DNA from: Nostoc edaphicum CCNP1411
GTDB lineage: Bacteria > Cyanobacteriota > Cyanobacteriia > Cyanobacteriales > Nostocaceae
Assembly: GCF_014023275.1 (NCBI RefSeq)
Contig: NZ_CP054698.1
Location: forward strand, 2,852,001 to 2,916,000
Direction: 5' to 3'
DNA length: 64,000 nt
Made by a program: the position numbers and the translations under genes. This document shows, one piece after another, positions 46,568 through 54,584 of this stretch. Within the stretch, counting starts at the first letter, position 1. Each line of letters opens with the position of its first letter. The notes beneath the pieces are model-generated. The model ran no database searches. It worked only from the letters and a program-made list of their open reading frames with translations, and had not been told where the DNA came from.

Positions 46568-46803
46568 GTAGGGAACAATGCTCATTGGTGTCAACTTAAG
46601 CTAAAAATGGCTTCTCGCTTGGCTTGAGTAACCGTCGGAAACTGAAGTTCCCGCCTAATAGCTAAAGTCTACTGAAGTAGACTCAAGATTTTTGGGGATA
46701 TTTTAGTTATCTTTAGATAACTTCGGCTATGAGCCAGGAATTTCAATTCCTGGTGGACGTGCAGTTTCACGTTAAGTTGACACCAATGAGCAATGTTCCC
46801 TAC
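46568..46803. mobile_element. 236-bp MITE-like element with 32-bp ends
   Basis: The ends (46568-46599 and 46772-46803) are 32-base inverted repeats matching at 31 positions, beginning GTAGGGAACA and containing CTCATTGGTGTCAACTTAA. The interior is non-coding and holds several small perfect hairpins (GTCTACTGAAGTAGAC, GTTATCTTTAGATAAC, CCAGGAATTTCAATTCCTGG). No clear target duplication was seen. Confidence 0.8.
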
Positions 46804-46854
46804 GACATATGTGGTTCAAATACATGAAAACTGCTCTAAAATAATGCATTAGAC

Positions 46855-46929
46855 GTAGGTTGGGTGGAGCGGAGCGCAACCCAACATATATCAAGATGTT
46901 GGGTTACGCAAAGCCTCCACCCAACCTAC
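46855..46929. repeat. 75-bp dispersed inverted repeat
   Basis: GTAGGTTGGGTGGAG...CAACCCAACAT pairs with ATGTTGGGTT...CTCCACCCAACCTAC, with small internal bulges. This palindromic unit resembles repeats widely seen in cyanobacterial genomes. The rest of the mutM-ndhO gap holds the ndhO leader, including an AGAAGTTAGGAGTT...AACTTCT-like hairpin near 47000-47030. Confidence 0.8.
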
Positions 46930-47085
46930 AATTGTTTTTGCAACATTTAGCCTTGACACGCCACTACAGCATTTTTTTGGTTAATTTAACCTACCTACTT
47001 AGAAGTTAGGAGTTTTTACTTCTAACTTGGAACTCTCTTAAAATGCAGATAGAGAAAACCAGTTACAAATTTGAGAGAGGAACTC

Positions 47086-47301
47086 ATGGCAGTCAAAAAG
47101 GGAGATATGGTTCGCGCTATCCGCGAGAAACTGGAAAACAGTCTGGAAGCAAAAGCCAGTGATAGTCGCTTTCCTTCTTATTTGTTTGAAACCAAGGGCG
47201 AAATTGTAGATGTCAAAGGTGATTACGCCCTAATTAAGTTCGGGAAAGTGCCAACACCAAACGTTTGGTTACGTGTGGATCAACTAGAAGAGTTTAAATA
47301 A
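47086..47301 (+). CDS. ndhO: NdhO, NDH-1 complex subunit O
   Basis: A small peripheral subunit of the photosynthetic NDH-1 complex, involved in cyclic electron flow and respiration. The 71-residue sequence [35 protein letters not shown] and [20 protein letters not shown] is typical. The frame is open from 47071, but the ATG at 47086 with GAGAGAGG just upstream is the right start. Confidence 0.96.
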   Translation: MAVKKGDMVRAIREKLENSLEAKASDSRFPSYLFETKGEIVDVKGDYALIKFGKVPTPNVWLRVDQLEEFK

Positions 47302-47394
47302 TAAAAAAGAATTCAGGAGTCAGAATTCAGAATTAAGCATTTATTCTGACTCCTGGATTCTTGTTGATAAAATCGCATCTTACATTTATCATTT

Positions 47395-48372
47395 ATGTCT
47401 TCTTCTCCTAACTCCCCGATTGTCTGTAATTTACCCCGTGTCACCATCGTGGGTGCGGGTAGGGTTGGCAGTACTTTAGCCCAACGCGTTGCGGAGAAAA
47501 ATCTGGCAGATGTAGTTTTACTAGATATTATTGCGGGAATGCCCCAAGGTTTGGCGCTGGATTTGATGGAAGCCAGGGGAATTGAAATACATAATCGCCA
47601 GATTATCGGCACAAATAATTATGCTGATACAGCTGGTTCTCAAATTGTGGTAATTACCGCTGGACTTCCCCGCAAACCGGGGATGAGTCGGGATGATTTG
47701 CTGAAAACCAATGCCAAGATTGTGGTGGAAGCGGCAAAAAATGCGATCGCTCATTCTCCCAATGCTATTTTTATTGTCGTCACCAATCCGTTGGATGTGA
47801 TGACTTATTTAGCTTGGCAAGCAACTGGTTTACCACGCGATCGCATTATGGGTATGGCTGGTGTATTAGATTCCGCCCGTTTTGAAACTTTCATTGCCCT
47901 AGAATTGGGCGTTTTACCCGCCGATGTCAAAGCGATGGTATTGGGTAGCCACGGCGATTTAATGGTTCCCTTGTCTCGTTACGCTACCGTTAATGGCATT
48001 CCCATCACTGAATTGCTGGATGCACCCACAATTGAACGCTTGGTAGAAAGAACTCGCAACGGTGGCGCAGAAATTGTGGAATTGATGCAGACGGGAGGCG
48101 CTTTTTTTGCTCCGGCATCAGCTACTAGTGTGATGGTAGAATCGATTTTGCTAAATCAGTCGCGGTTGTTACCCGTGGCAACATATCTGCAAGGTGAATA
48201 CGGTTTAGAAGATGTTGTGATTGGTGTTCCCTGTCGATTGGGATGTGGTGGAATTGAGAGTGTTTTAGAATTGACACTCAGTGATGAAGAAAGAAAGGCT
48301 TTGTATACTTCGGCTCAATCTGTGCGTCAAAATATTCAGCGATCGCAGGAAATTTTGGCTAACAATGGCTGA
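47395..48372 (+). CDS. mdh: Malate dehydrogenase (LDH-like type)
   Basis: An NAD-dependent malate dehydrogenase of the lactate-dehydrogenase-like class. The Rossmann motif is VTIVGAGRVGSTLAQRVAE and the NAD specificity aspartate lies in VVLLDIIAGMPQG. Substrate-binding arginines are in GLPRKPGMSRDDLL, and the catalytic Asp/His pair is in GVLDSARF and VLGSHGDLMVP. Length is 325. Start ATG at 47395; the product is cytosolic. A hairpin terminator follows. Confidence 0.94.
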   Translation: MSSSPNSPIVCNLPRVTIVGAGRVGSTLAQRVAEKNLADVVLLDIIAGMPQGLALDLMEARGIEIHNRQIIGTNNYADTAGSQIVVITAGLPRKPGMSRDDLLKTNAKIVVEAAKNAIAHSPNAIFIVVTNPLDVMTYLAWQATGLPRDRIMGMAGVLDSARFETFIALELGVLPADVKAMVLGSHGDLMVPLSRYATVNGIPITELLDAPTIERLVERTRNGGAEIVELMQTGGAFFAPASATSVMVESILLNQSRLLPVATYLQGEYGLEDVVIGVPCRLGCGGIESVLELTLSDEERKALYTSAQSVRQNIQRSQEILANNG

Positions 48373-48419
48373 TTAAATAATTCGTAATTCGTAATTTGTC
48401 GAAATAACTGCAAAAACAA

Positions 48420-48451
48420 AAGGCAGTAGGTTCACATCCTGCTGCCTTATA
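48420..48451 (+). terminator. Hairpin behind mdh
   Basis: The stem AGGCAGTAGG / CCTGCTGCCT (one G-T pair) has an 8-base loop and lies about 50 bases after the stop. The following T-tract is weak. Confidence 0.6.
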
Positions 48452-48455
48452 CCAA

Positions 48456-48615
48456 TTAAATTAACGTGGGTTCGATGAACCTCTCCCTCCCAGCCTCCCT
48501 CTCCGAAACGGAAAGGGAGGAGCAACGAAAAATTCAGCTTTTTGCTCCCCTCTCCGTGTCGGAGAGGGGTTGGGGGAGAGGTCAAATAAGACTTGTCGAA
48601 CTCACGTTAAATTAA
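48456..48615. repeat. Inverted-repeat element, about 160 bp
   Basis: The outer arms ATTAAATTAACGTGGGTTCGA and the reverse of TCGAACTCACGTTAAATTAAT enclose inner arms rich in CCTCTCC/GGAGAGG (CTCTCCGAAACGGAAAGGGAGG and CTCTCCGTGTCGGAGAGG). The structure suggests a MITE or REP-type element. Confidence 0.7.
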
Positions 48616-48704
48616 TGATTGCAACACATCCTTGGGTAAAGACGCGATGAATCGCGTCTCTACAAATGGTTTATTTGTCGCATTCTTTTTTCAAATTGGT
48701 ATTA
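48609..48704. repeat. Dispersed 95-bp repeat, forward copy
   Basis: It contains AATTAATGATTGCAACA, GGGTAAAGACGCGATGAATC, CGCGTCTCTACAAATGG and TTTGTCGCATTCTTTTTTC. A nearly identical copy in reverse orientation is at 55264-55356. Confidence 0.85.
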
Positions 48705-48716
48705 CAAATCAAATTG

Positions 48717-48797
48717 GGAAAACCTCTCTTTTTCTAGGTGAGAGGCTTGGAATTTTCCCCATTTCCTAGTAGGGAAGGGTTTGGGGGGTTAGGTTTG
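48717..48797. repeat. AACCTCTC...GGGTTAGGTTT hairpin repeat
   Basis: The segment AAACCTCTC...GAGAGGCTTGGAATTTTCCCC...TAGGGAAGGGTTTGGGG matches the pattern of a second copy at 57848-57933. It is a dispersed non-coding repeat. Confidence 0.7.
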
Positions 48798-48805
48798 GCG
48801 TTAAG

Positions 48806-49135
48806 TTAACGGCGGGAATCCTGATCTGCGGGGTCGCCATAGGGGTCTTCGCTGGCTGGGCGAACGTCACCAAACTCCCCTGTGTCTGCGGGATCGCCGT
48901 AAGGGTCTTCACTGGCTGGGCGAACTTTGCCGTAAGATGCTGGATCTGCGGGGTCGCCATAAGGGTCTTCACTGGCTGGGCGAACTTTGCCGTAAGATGC
49001 CGGATCTGCGGGATCACCGTATGGATCTTCGCTGGCTGGACGAACATTGCGATCGCGGAATTCGGTATTTTCAGCTTGATCGCTGTTCGACCCCAAGAGG
49101 AAATCTTTCGCCTTTCGCAAAAAGTAATTTACCAT
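48806..49135 (-). CDS. Tandem-repeat protein with 20-residue units
   Basis: A 109-residue protein with an N-terminal segment MVNYFLRKAKDFLLGSN (possible amphipathic helix) followed by four 20-residue repeats, each starting VRPASEDPYGDPAD and ending with a variable piece (PASYGK twice, TGEFGD, QDSRR). The underlying 60-base DNA units are very similar, so copy number probably varies. It is rich in Pro, Asp and Gly, likely unstructured, with no cysteine. The function is unknown. A lipoprotein gene lies just upstream on the same strand. Confidence 0.72.
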   Translation of the reverse strand: MVNYFLRKAKDFLLGSNSDQAENTEFRDRNVRPASEDPYGDPADPASYGKVRPASEDPYGDPADPASYGKVRPASEDPYGDPADTGEFGDVRPASEDPYGDPADQDSRR

Positions 49136-49228
49136 AATCCTTCTCCTGATTTAGTTTCGTGTCTCCCACGTGCGCGATCGGCGTTATCCTCCGGGAAACC
49201 CGCTTTAGATTTACACACGCTTCGCTAT

Positions 49229-49720
49229 CTAGAGTGCCGGTGCTGCGGATGAAGTTATGCCAGCTAGATCGCGACCTGTGGAACTCCGGTTATAGCCTTG
49301 GAATTGCTGATACTTTTGTGCCTCAGATTCGGGTACTCGAATTCCTTCTGCTGGTGGAGTTACCCAGTGAGCGCGATGTTCAGCATCGCGGTAGTATACA
49401 CGCCCGTTCTTGGAAAGATAGTACTTACCCTCTGCGCCTTCTTGGGGAGCATTTTTATGTTGGTTGTACATATAGTAAAGTGCGGCAGCTCCCGCCAAGA
49501 TTGCCACTTTTTGTCCTGTACCCATTCCCTTCTTAACTTCGGGTTGGTTTGTGGTGCGATCGCTTACTGTTCTACCAATGGTGTCATCAACAGGTGGTGG
49601 AACTGAAGCCTTTTGCGAACCGCCTCCGCAGCTACTCAGCAAGGGTACCATTAGTAATGCCGAAAGCAGCACTGCAAATAGACGCGAAACTATTTTACGT
49701 TCTTTAAATATTGTGTTCAT
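49229..49720 (-). CDS. Predicted lipoprotein with Tyr-rich C-terminal part
   Basis: A lipoprotein signal peptide is clear: basic N-terminus, hydrophobic LFAVLLSALLMVPLL and lipobox LSSC followed by GGG. After a Pro/Thr linker there is a short hydrophobic stretch VAILAGAAALYYMYNQHK (about residues 70-88) and a C-terminal domain EGKYYLSKNGRVYYRDAEHRAHWVTPP. I do not recognise the domain. It is probably anchored to the outer face of a membrane after Lgt modification. The start ATG is at 49720; the tandem-repeat gene follows 93 bases later. Confidence 0.78.
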   Translation of the reverse strand: MNTIFKERKIVSRLFAVLLSALLMVPLLSSCGGGSQKASVPPPVDDTIGRTVSDRTTNQPEVKKGMGTGQKVAILAGAAALYYMYNQHKNAPQEGAEGKYYLSKNGRVYYRDAEHRAHWVTPPAEGIRVPESEAQKYQQFQGYNRSSTGRDLAGITSSAAPAL

Positions 49721-50059
49721 CGGATTTTGTCATCACCTGTGTTTTCTAAAAGCTTTGCTGTTGCAAAAACAAAGTTGGAATTCCTGTTATTTCGCCTCGA
49801 ATTGAAAAAACATATACCACTTAATTTACAACTGCACAGCTAGAGCGTTTCATTTGTAATGATGATCGATTTTCTCAAGTATTCCATCCTGCCTTTGAGA
49901 GAAACAGCATTCATCCCAAGGAAATATCTTATTGATTTTTTCTGAATCTATTTGGCTGAAACGCTGAAATCTTCAGCAATTTCTCGGTTATTTTTTCTGA
50001 ATAAATAATTTACAAAGATACAGCTACTATGATGATCTTTGTCAAAAAATACACTCAAT
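49721..50059. other. Divergent promoter region, no gene seen
   Basis: AT-rich spacer between the lipoprotein gene (minus) and the gene at 50060 (plus). Just before the latter, a 12-base unit TCAAAAAATACA occurs twice (50042 and 50066 areas), spanning the start codon. Confidence 0.45.
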
Positions 50060-50473
50060 ATGACATCAAAAAATACAGCCCAAACTAGCACTCGTCTCCT
50101 TTTGGCTTTGTGGGATTTGGGAGGAACGCAGCAGGAAGTTAAGAAGGGTCAACTCACTAAGCGAATTGTATCTAAAAGTCAGAAGGTCGCAGATTATCAG
50201 GGTTTATTTGAAGAGTTACAGAATCAGGGTGCGATCGCAATCTCCAAAAAGGGATATTCTCTGACATCTCCCAAGGGTTTAGAGGTATTGGGTGAGGGTT
50301 TGAGAAGTGGCGAGTTTAAGTTTGAAGGGACGATTGTCGGTACTTGGGCGGCGAATGCGTTGTTGCGGTGGATTAGTCAGATTGATGTTGCAGTAACTAG
50401 TGCAGATGTACCAGATAATGGGGTTAAAAGTGCGATCGCATCTTACGACGAGTTTAAATCTGTGGCGTTGTAA
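50060..50473 (+). CDS. Unknown small protein, winged-helix-like
   Basis: A 137-residue protein. Residues 10-80 (TRLLLALWDLGGTQQEVKKGQLTKRIV...YQGLFEELQNQGAIAISKKGYSLTSPKGLEVLGEGL) have the helix-helix-helix-wing pattern of a winged-helix DNA-binding domain, and a C-terminal helical part follows. The family is not known to me; a regulator is inferred from the fold only. The frame extends to a TTG at 50039, but the ATG at 50060 is more likely. It is convergent to the helicase-nuclease gene. Confidence 0.65.
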   Translation: MTSKNTAQTSTRLLLALWDLGGTQQEVKKGQLTKRIVSKSQKVADYQGLFEELQNQGAIAISKKGYSLTSPKGLEVLGEGLRSGEFKFEGTIVGTWAANALLRWISQIDVAVTSADVPDNGVKSAIASYDEFKSVAL

Positions 50474-50585
50474 GCAAAGCACTTTAAGACTATCTATACA
50501 AGAAATTATTGACTGAACATGGGAAATTTTAGCTGGTATATTATGAATTAAATTGTTAATAATCACAATTCTTAAGAAAGTGGAT

Positions 50586-50610
50586 AAGCTAACCTTTTTT
50601 CGGTTAGCTT
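50586..50610. terminator. Hairpin terminator between convergent genes
   Basis: AAGCTAACC / GGTTAGCTT forms a perfect stem with a T-rich loop between the unknown gene (plus) and the helicase-nuclease gene (minus). Flanking sequence is AT-rich on both sides. Confidence 0.75.
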
Positions 50611-50623
50611 AACTATTAAAGTG

Positions 50624-53140
50624 TTAAGTTTCTGTTGCTGAAAATTGTACAAGATACTCATCTATTAGTAACTCTGGTTTTAGCTTAGAATTAGCCAAAA
50701 ATTGTTCACATCGAATAACAAGCTGATCTTCGGTAACTTTAGATTCACAAAGTTCTTTAAGGATAAGACCTAAATCAGTAATCAGTTGATTTAATTTATT
50801 TAGAGTTAAAGCCCTAGAATCGTTAATTACGATAGATTTTGTTGTGTTACTGTTCCGATGGACAGAGACGGGTACACATGAGTAATTGGGATACTCTTTC
50901 TTAAACCATTCTACTGAGGTCAATAGTTGACCATAATTATCCTTATTTAAAGGATTATTCTCGTATTTTTTACTCTTAGCTTCAATAACTAAAGCGAGAT
51001 TATCGTCAAGCAACCACAGAACATCTGGCCCTTTAGTATAAATTTTTTCTGGTCTTTCTGCACGAAATCCAAGCATTATTCCCAAATGTTCTAAAGCTTC
51101 CTCAAATCTATTGGAAGAAGTTTCTGGAACTAACTGAGAGACTACTTGCTGAAACCATGACATATAACCTCGTCGGTTGAGTTTGTAGTTAGCAATTAGA
51201 TTGACAATTGCTTCAGCTTGCTTACCTGGATTAGTTAGTGGCACATAAGGTGGAATAACTTGAGGTCGTAACAGATTGTAGTTGTCTGCATACGCTTGTT
51301 GTTGAAATTGTTGAGATAGATCAGTTTTTTCCCAGAAATATGCAGCGCGAGCAGCCAATTGTTTTAACCATCCTCTACTTTTTTGGTCAATTTCTGCTGA
51401 ATCCTGCCAATACTTTTCTAACTTATCAATAGCCTTTTCAAAATATCCATCACGCATAAGTTTAAATACCTTGCGTTCTATAGATGCCTGAGTTAGAAAA
51501 CTTTTATCTTCTTGTATTGATTCAGTGAGTTCAGCTAATGTCTCTGCATGGTACTCAATCCAGTCTTTTTCACGATTCAGACATTGCATAATTGTGTCAT
51601 GCAAGTTTTGTTTGTCAGCAATACTTTTACTAATTTCTACTCCCATTTCAAACTGTGCGCGAGTACTTTTATTCAAGAATTTTAGACTAGCTGAACGCCC
51701 AATCCACGCAGTTAAGTCTTGACCAGTAACTATCACCACACAATAGTCGCCATAACCTCGCGCACCCCTTCCCATACCCTGTTCAATACGTTGTGCTAAT
51801 GTGCTAGCGAGTTCAAATCCTTCAGCAAATGTATTTGCCCGATATTGGTCGTACTCACTACTTCCACGAGGTAATCCTGATAAAATTAATAGCCTACAGG
51901 CTGAACCAGGAAGATCAATTCCGTCATAACGATTGGCAAAAATAAAAGGCCCATAAGATTCGCCTTCTTGAAGTTGTTTGACGTGAACGGCTACCTTCTC
52001 TGTTGAATCTGAATAGGTGGCAACATTCTGCCACTGTTTTGCAGTCACTTCTGATGGTACAAGAATTACTGTACCCATGTGTTTTTTAGCTATTTCTTTA
52101 ACCAATTCTTTGAGAATCTTGAGGACATCATCAGCAGGAAAGGGCATAAGTTCTGGAGCAAGAATCATTCGCTCACTCACACCAGCTAAAGAGTTGGATG
52201 TAATCGGCTTAGATATAGAATCAGGGTTAGCATCAAATGTTCTTACAATAGCTGTATCATCACTGATTGTTGCTGAAAGAAAGATACGTCGGGGACAATC
52301 TGCAAAGGTTGTAATCATATCAACCAATGGAAAAATTGGTGTGATTACGAAAGCATTTTGACTAATCAGGCAGTGACAATAACTAAAATTATCACGAAGA
52401 AATGGCCATACAAATTTATAATCATCGGCTTTATAACGCAGAAATTCTCTTATCTGTTCAGACCTAGCTTTCCAACTCCAATAAGGAACTTCTAAAATGC
52501 CACTAGCTGGTTTACCACTTACAATATCGTCAAATGTTCCCAACTTTTCAAGCTTTTCAAAATCACTGCGGAATATATTTGTAAGAGAAGCGTAATCCTC
52601 GTTACTGCTACTTCTTTCAACACGTAATGTAAAAATATCCCGCATCGCAGAAAAAGCAACATGGGCATCATCAAGTATGATAGCTGCTGCTGTCAAAGCT
52701 TGTTTTATGCCACGAACACCAAATCGACTGTTACCATTAAATAGTGCTTGATAGGTACAAATAAGAACACTCTTACCAGAAAGAAAATCCTCAGAAAAAT
52801 TTTTGCCGTATGCAACTGCTGGAATGTTGTACTCTTTAGCCTTTGCCAAAGTCTGTTCCACAAGTTGAACTGTTGGTGATAAGTAGATTACTGGTTCACG
52901 ATGTTCATTTAAGATTGACTGAGCAATAAGTAAAGCAACTAAGGTTTTGCCACCACCTGTGTGTAGCTTAATTACTAGATCACGTTCATTTCTACGATTG
53001 AACCAATCGCTTAAGACTTCTGCTTGGCTAGTATAAATATCGTTGAAACCAGGTATTGGCGGCAAACGTCGGAAAATTGCTATTGGATCTATAGCAGTTG
53101 GTTGAGTTTTAGATTCACGTAATTTCTTAAAATCTGCCAT
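50624..53140 (-). CDS. DEAD/DEAH-like helicase fused to PD-(D/E)XK nuclease
   Basis: An 838-residue protein. The N-terminal half is a superfamily 2 helicase: Q-like segment DIYTSQAEVL, Walker A LHTGGGKTLVALLIA (about residue 60), motif Ia LSPTVQLVEQTL, motif II ILDDAH (DDAH instead of DEAH), motif III FLSATIS, and motif VI QRIEQGMGRGARG, which resembles the XPD/DinG-type ending. Around 703-725 GPDVLWLLDDNLALVIEAKSK gives a full PD...ExK nuclease core. It therefore looks like a helicase that feeds DNA to its own nuclease, as in restriction or phage-defence proteins. A ParD-like antitoxin and other accessory genes lie upstream. No methyltransferase is nearby. Confidence 0.85.
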   Translation of the reverse strand: MADFKKLRESKTQPTAIDPIAIFRRLPPIPGFNDIYTSQAEVLSDWFNRRNERDLVIKLHTGGGKTLVALLIAQSILNEHREPVIYLSPTVQLVEQTLAKAKEYNIPAVAYGKNFSEDFLSGKSVLICTYQALFNGNSRFGVRGIKQALTAAAIILDDAHVAFSAMRDIFTLRVERSSSNEDYASLTNIFRSDFEKLEKLGTFDDIVSGKPASGILEVPYWSWKARSEQIREFLRYKADDYKFVWPFLRDNFSYCHCLISQNAFVITPIFPLVDMITTFADCPRRIFLSATISDDTAIVRTFDANPDSISKPITSNSLAGVSERMILAPELMPFPADDVLKILKELVKEIAKKHMGTVILVPSEVTAKQWQNVATYSDSTEKVAVHVKQLQEGESYGPFIFANRYDGIDLPGSACRLLILSGLPRGSSEYDQYRANTFAEGFELASTLAQRIEQGMGRGARGYGDYCVVIVTGQDLTAWIGRSASLKFLNKSTRAQFEMGVEISKSIADKQNLHDTIMQCLNREKDWIEYHAETLAELTESIQEDKSFLTQASIERKVFKLMRDGYFEKAIDKLEKYWQDSAEIDQKSRGWLKQLAARAAYFWEKTDLSQQFQQQAYADNYNLLRPQVIPPYVPLTNPGKQAEAIVNLIANYKLNRRGYMSWFQQVVSQLVPETSSNRFEEALEHLGIMLGFRAERPEKIYTKGPDVLWLLDDNLALVIEAKSKKYENNPLNKDNYGQLLTSVEWFKKEYPNYSCVPVSVHRNSNTTKSIVINDSRALTLNKLNQLITDLGLILKELCESKVTEDQLVIRCEQFLANSKLKPELLIDEYLVQFSATET

Positions 53141-53288
53141 TGAAGCTCAAGCCTCCAGGTAAACTTTATACTTGACTTGTATATGTATAATAGTTTAACT
53201 AATTAAAGTCCGTGTAGGCTGTAAGCTGAGACTAAAAGTATGTCTATTATTTTTTCGAGGCTGTGCAGTGTATTTCTAATATGTTGCT

Positions 53289-53555
53289 TCATCCTTGCAA
53301 TTCTCTCGCTTTACGCAGTTTTTCTCGCAATTGTTCAACTACAACTTCCCCATCAATACCTTCCCCTCTATCCAGTTGATCAATAGCAACCTCAACTTTT
53401 TCGCGCGTTTCTTCAACCCACTGCTGATAACCTTTTTCCCACTCTAATAGCAACTTCAACGCTTTACTAATAACTTCTTCAGGATTTGAGTATCTACCTG
53501 TAGCAATTTGGGCTTGGATAATTTGCTCTAGTTCAGGTTTAATTTGGATATTCAT
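53289..53555 (-). CDS. ParD-like ribbon-helix-helix antitoxin, no toxin beside it
   Basis: An 88-residue protein with the ParD pattern IQIKPELEQIIQAQIATGRYSNPEEVISKALKLLLE (ribbon-helix-helix) and a charged helical C-terminus that would wrap a ParE toxin. No ParE-like frame follows it in the 148 bases before the helicase start, so it is an orphan antitoxin or a regulator. Confidence 0.8.
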   Translation of the reverse strand: MNIQIKPELEQIIQAQIATGRYSNPEEVISKALKLLLEWEKGYQQWVEETREKVEVAIDQLDRGEGIDGEVVVEQLREKLRKARELQG

Positions 53556-53635
53556 AATTTATATCTTCAGTTTGTTGAGAGCTTTAACCTTGTTATAACA
53601 AAAATTAAAGTAAGTTATTTTAAGAGCGATCGCAG

Positions 53636-53998
53636 TTATCCTAAAGTTAATATACCAGCCTGATAATTTACTACCAACGACAGAATTTTTAGCCACTCTG
53701 AACCTAACAATACTTCCGTAATTTCATTGCCCACATAAACATTAATTTCATACTCTTGTTCGTTTAATATCACCTTGCCTAGATAAATATCAAATCTTGA
53801 TTCTCCTTTAGCAGTTCGTAGAGATTCCTCACCGATATAAAACCAGTCTAGACCCTCTAAATCTTGTTTGTTAATAGCAAGAAAGCCTGTAAAACCAGTA
53901 TCCAACATAGCATCTACAGGCAAATCTAATCCATCAGATGTAATCAAATCAATTTCAAAAAATAGTTGCCCATTATCCCGAAAGTTACCCTCAATCAT
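53636..53998 (-). CDS. Retropepsin-like aspartyl protease family protein
   Basis: A 120-residue single-domain clan AA protein. The catalytic-type motif is VDAMLDTGFTGFLAI (DTG) and a C-terminal segment EVLLGSEWLKILSLVVNY matches the hydrophobic-Gly strand of retropepsins. Such proteins act as homodimers; no pro-region or membrane anchor is visible. Its start overlaps the stop of the gene at 53995-54312 by four bases, so the two are translationally coupled. Targets are unknown. Confidence 0.85.
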   Translation of the reverse strand: MIEGNFRDNGQLFFEIDLITSDGLDLPVDAMLDTGFTGFLAINKQDLEGLDWFYIGEESLRTAKGESRFDIYLGKVILNEQEYEINVYVGNEITEVLLGSEWLKILSLVVNYQAGILTLG

Positions 53999-54312
53999 AT
54001 TGTGCCAGTTGTTCCCGTCTCATTTAGGCAGAATACACAATGTCTACTATTTGGGTATTTTTCAAGCGCTTTTTTATGAGCTTGCATTTTATCTGCATCA
54101 ATCAAGTAATCACCACTATTTGGCTCTACTGCAATATACCAGCCATAGTGTTCCTGAATTAAATCTGGACGCACACGCTCAAAAATTACCCGACAACGCC
54201 GATAAAATACTTCATCTTCAGCTTTGCGTCTAGCAAGTTCTTCTGGTGATAAAGTTAGTTCTGGAAAAATTCTACCCCGACGTGCAGGTTGTTTTGCAGG
54301 TGATTCAGTCAT
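53995..54312 (-). CDS. Small partner protein of the retropepsin-like gene
   Basis: A 105-residue soluble protein: basic N-terminus (AKQPARRGRIFPELTLSPEELARRKAEDE), then YRRCRVIFERVRPDLIQEHYGWYIAVEPNSGDYLIDADKMQAHKKALEKYP. The middle segment is a compact alpha/beta unit and the C-terminus CVFCLNETG has two cysteines. The function is unknown, but its four-base overlap with the retropepsin-like gene suggests they work together. Confidence 0.78.
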   Translation of the reverse strand: MTESPAKQPARRGRIFPELTLSPEELARRKAEDEVFYRRCRVIFERVRPDLIQEHYGWYIAVEPNSGDYLIDADKMQAHKKALEKYPNSRHCVFCLNETGTTGTI

Positions 54313-54584
54313 AGTATTAATCCTACTTATTGATGCTGCCTTAACTTTATTTTATAGGAAGCAATAAAGAGCGATCGCACAACCCACCGCAGGTATCACT
54401 ATTTCCCTCAGTATATTTTATTTATAGTGATAAACTTTACAGAAAATTCATACTTAGCCACTGTGTAACTTCATTTACATAGGTTAGAAGATTTTGTACT
54501 GTCGAAGAAACACATTATACTTACTACACTGGTGTTCATTAATAACCAACCTGTACCAAGTTTAAAACTTAGGTGAGATTACCC

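Noticed and set aside
48820..49050. Regular 60-base direct repeats, CRISPR-like at first sight
   Set aside because: The units are contiguous without unique spacers and encode a continuous 20-residue protein repeat on the minus strand.
49159..49536. 125-codon plus-strand frame opposite the lipoprotein gene
   Set aside because: It is the antisense shadow of a gene with a clear lipobox and has no features of its own.
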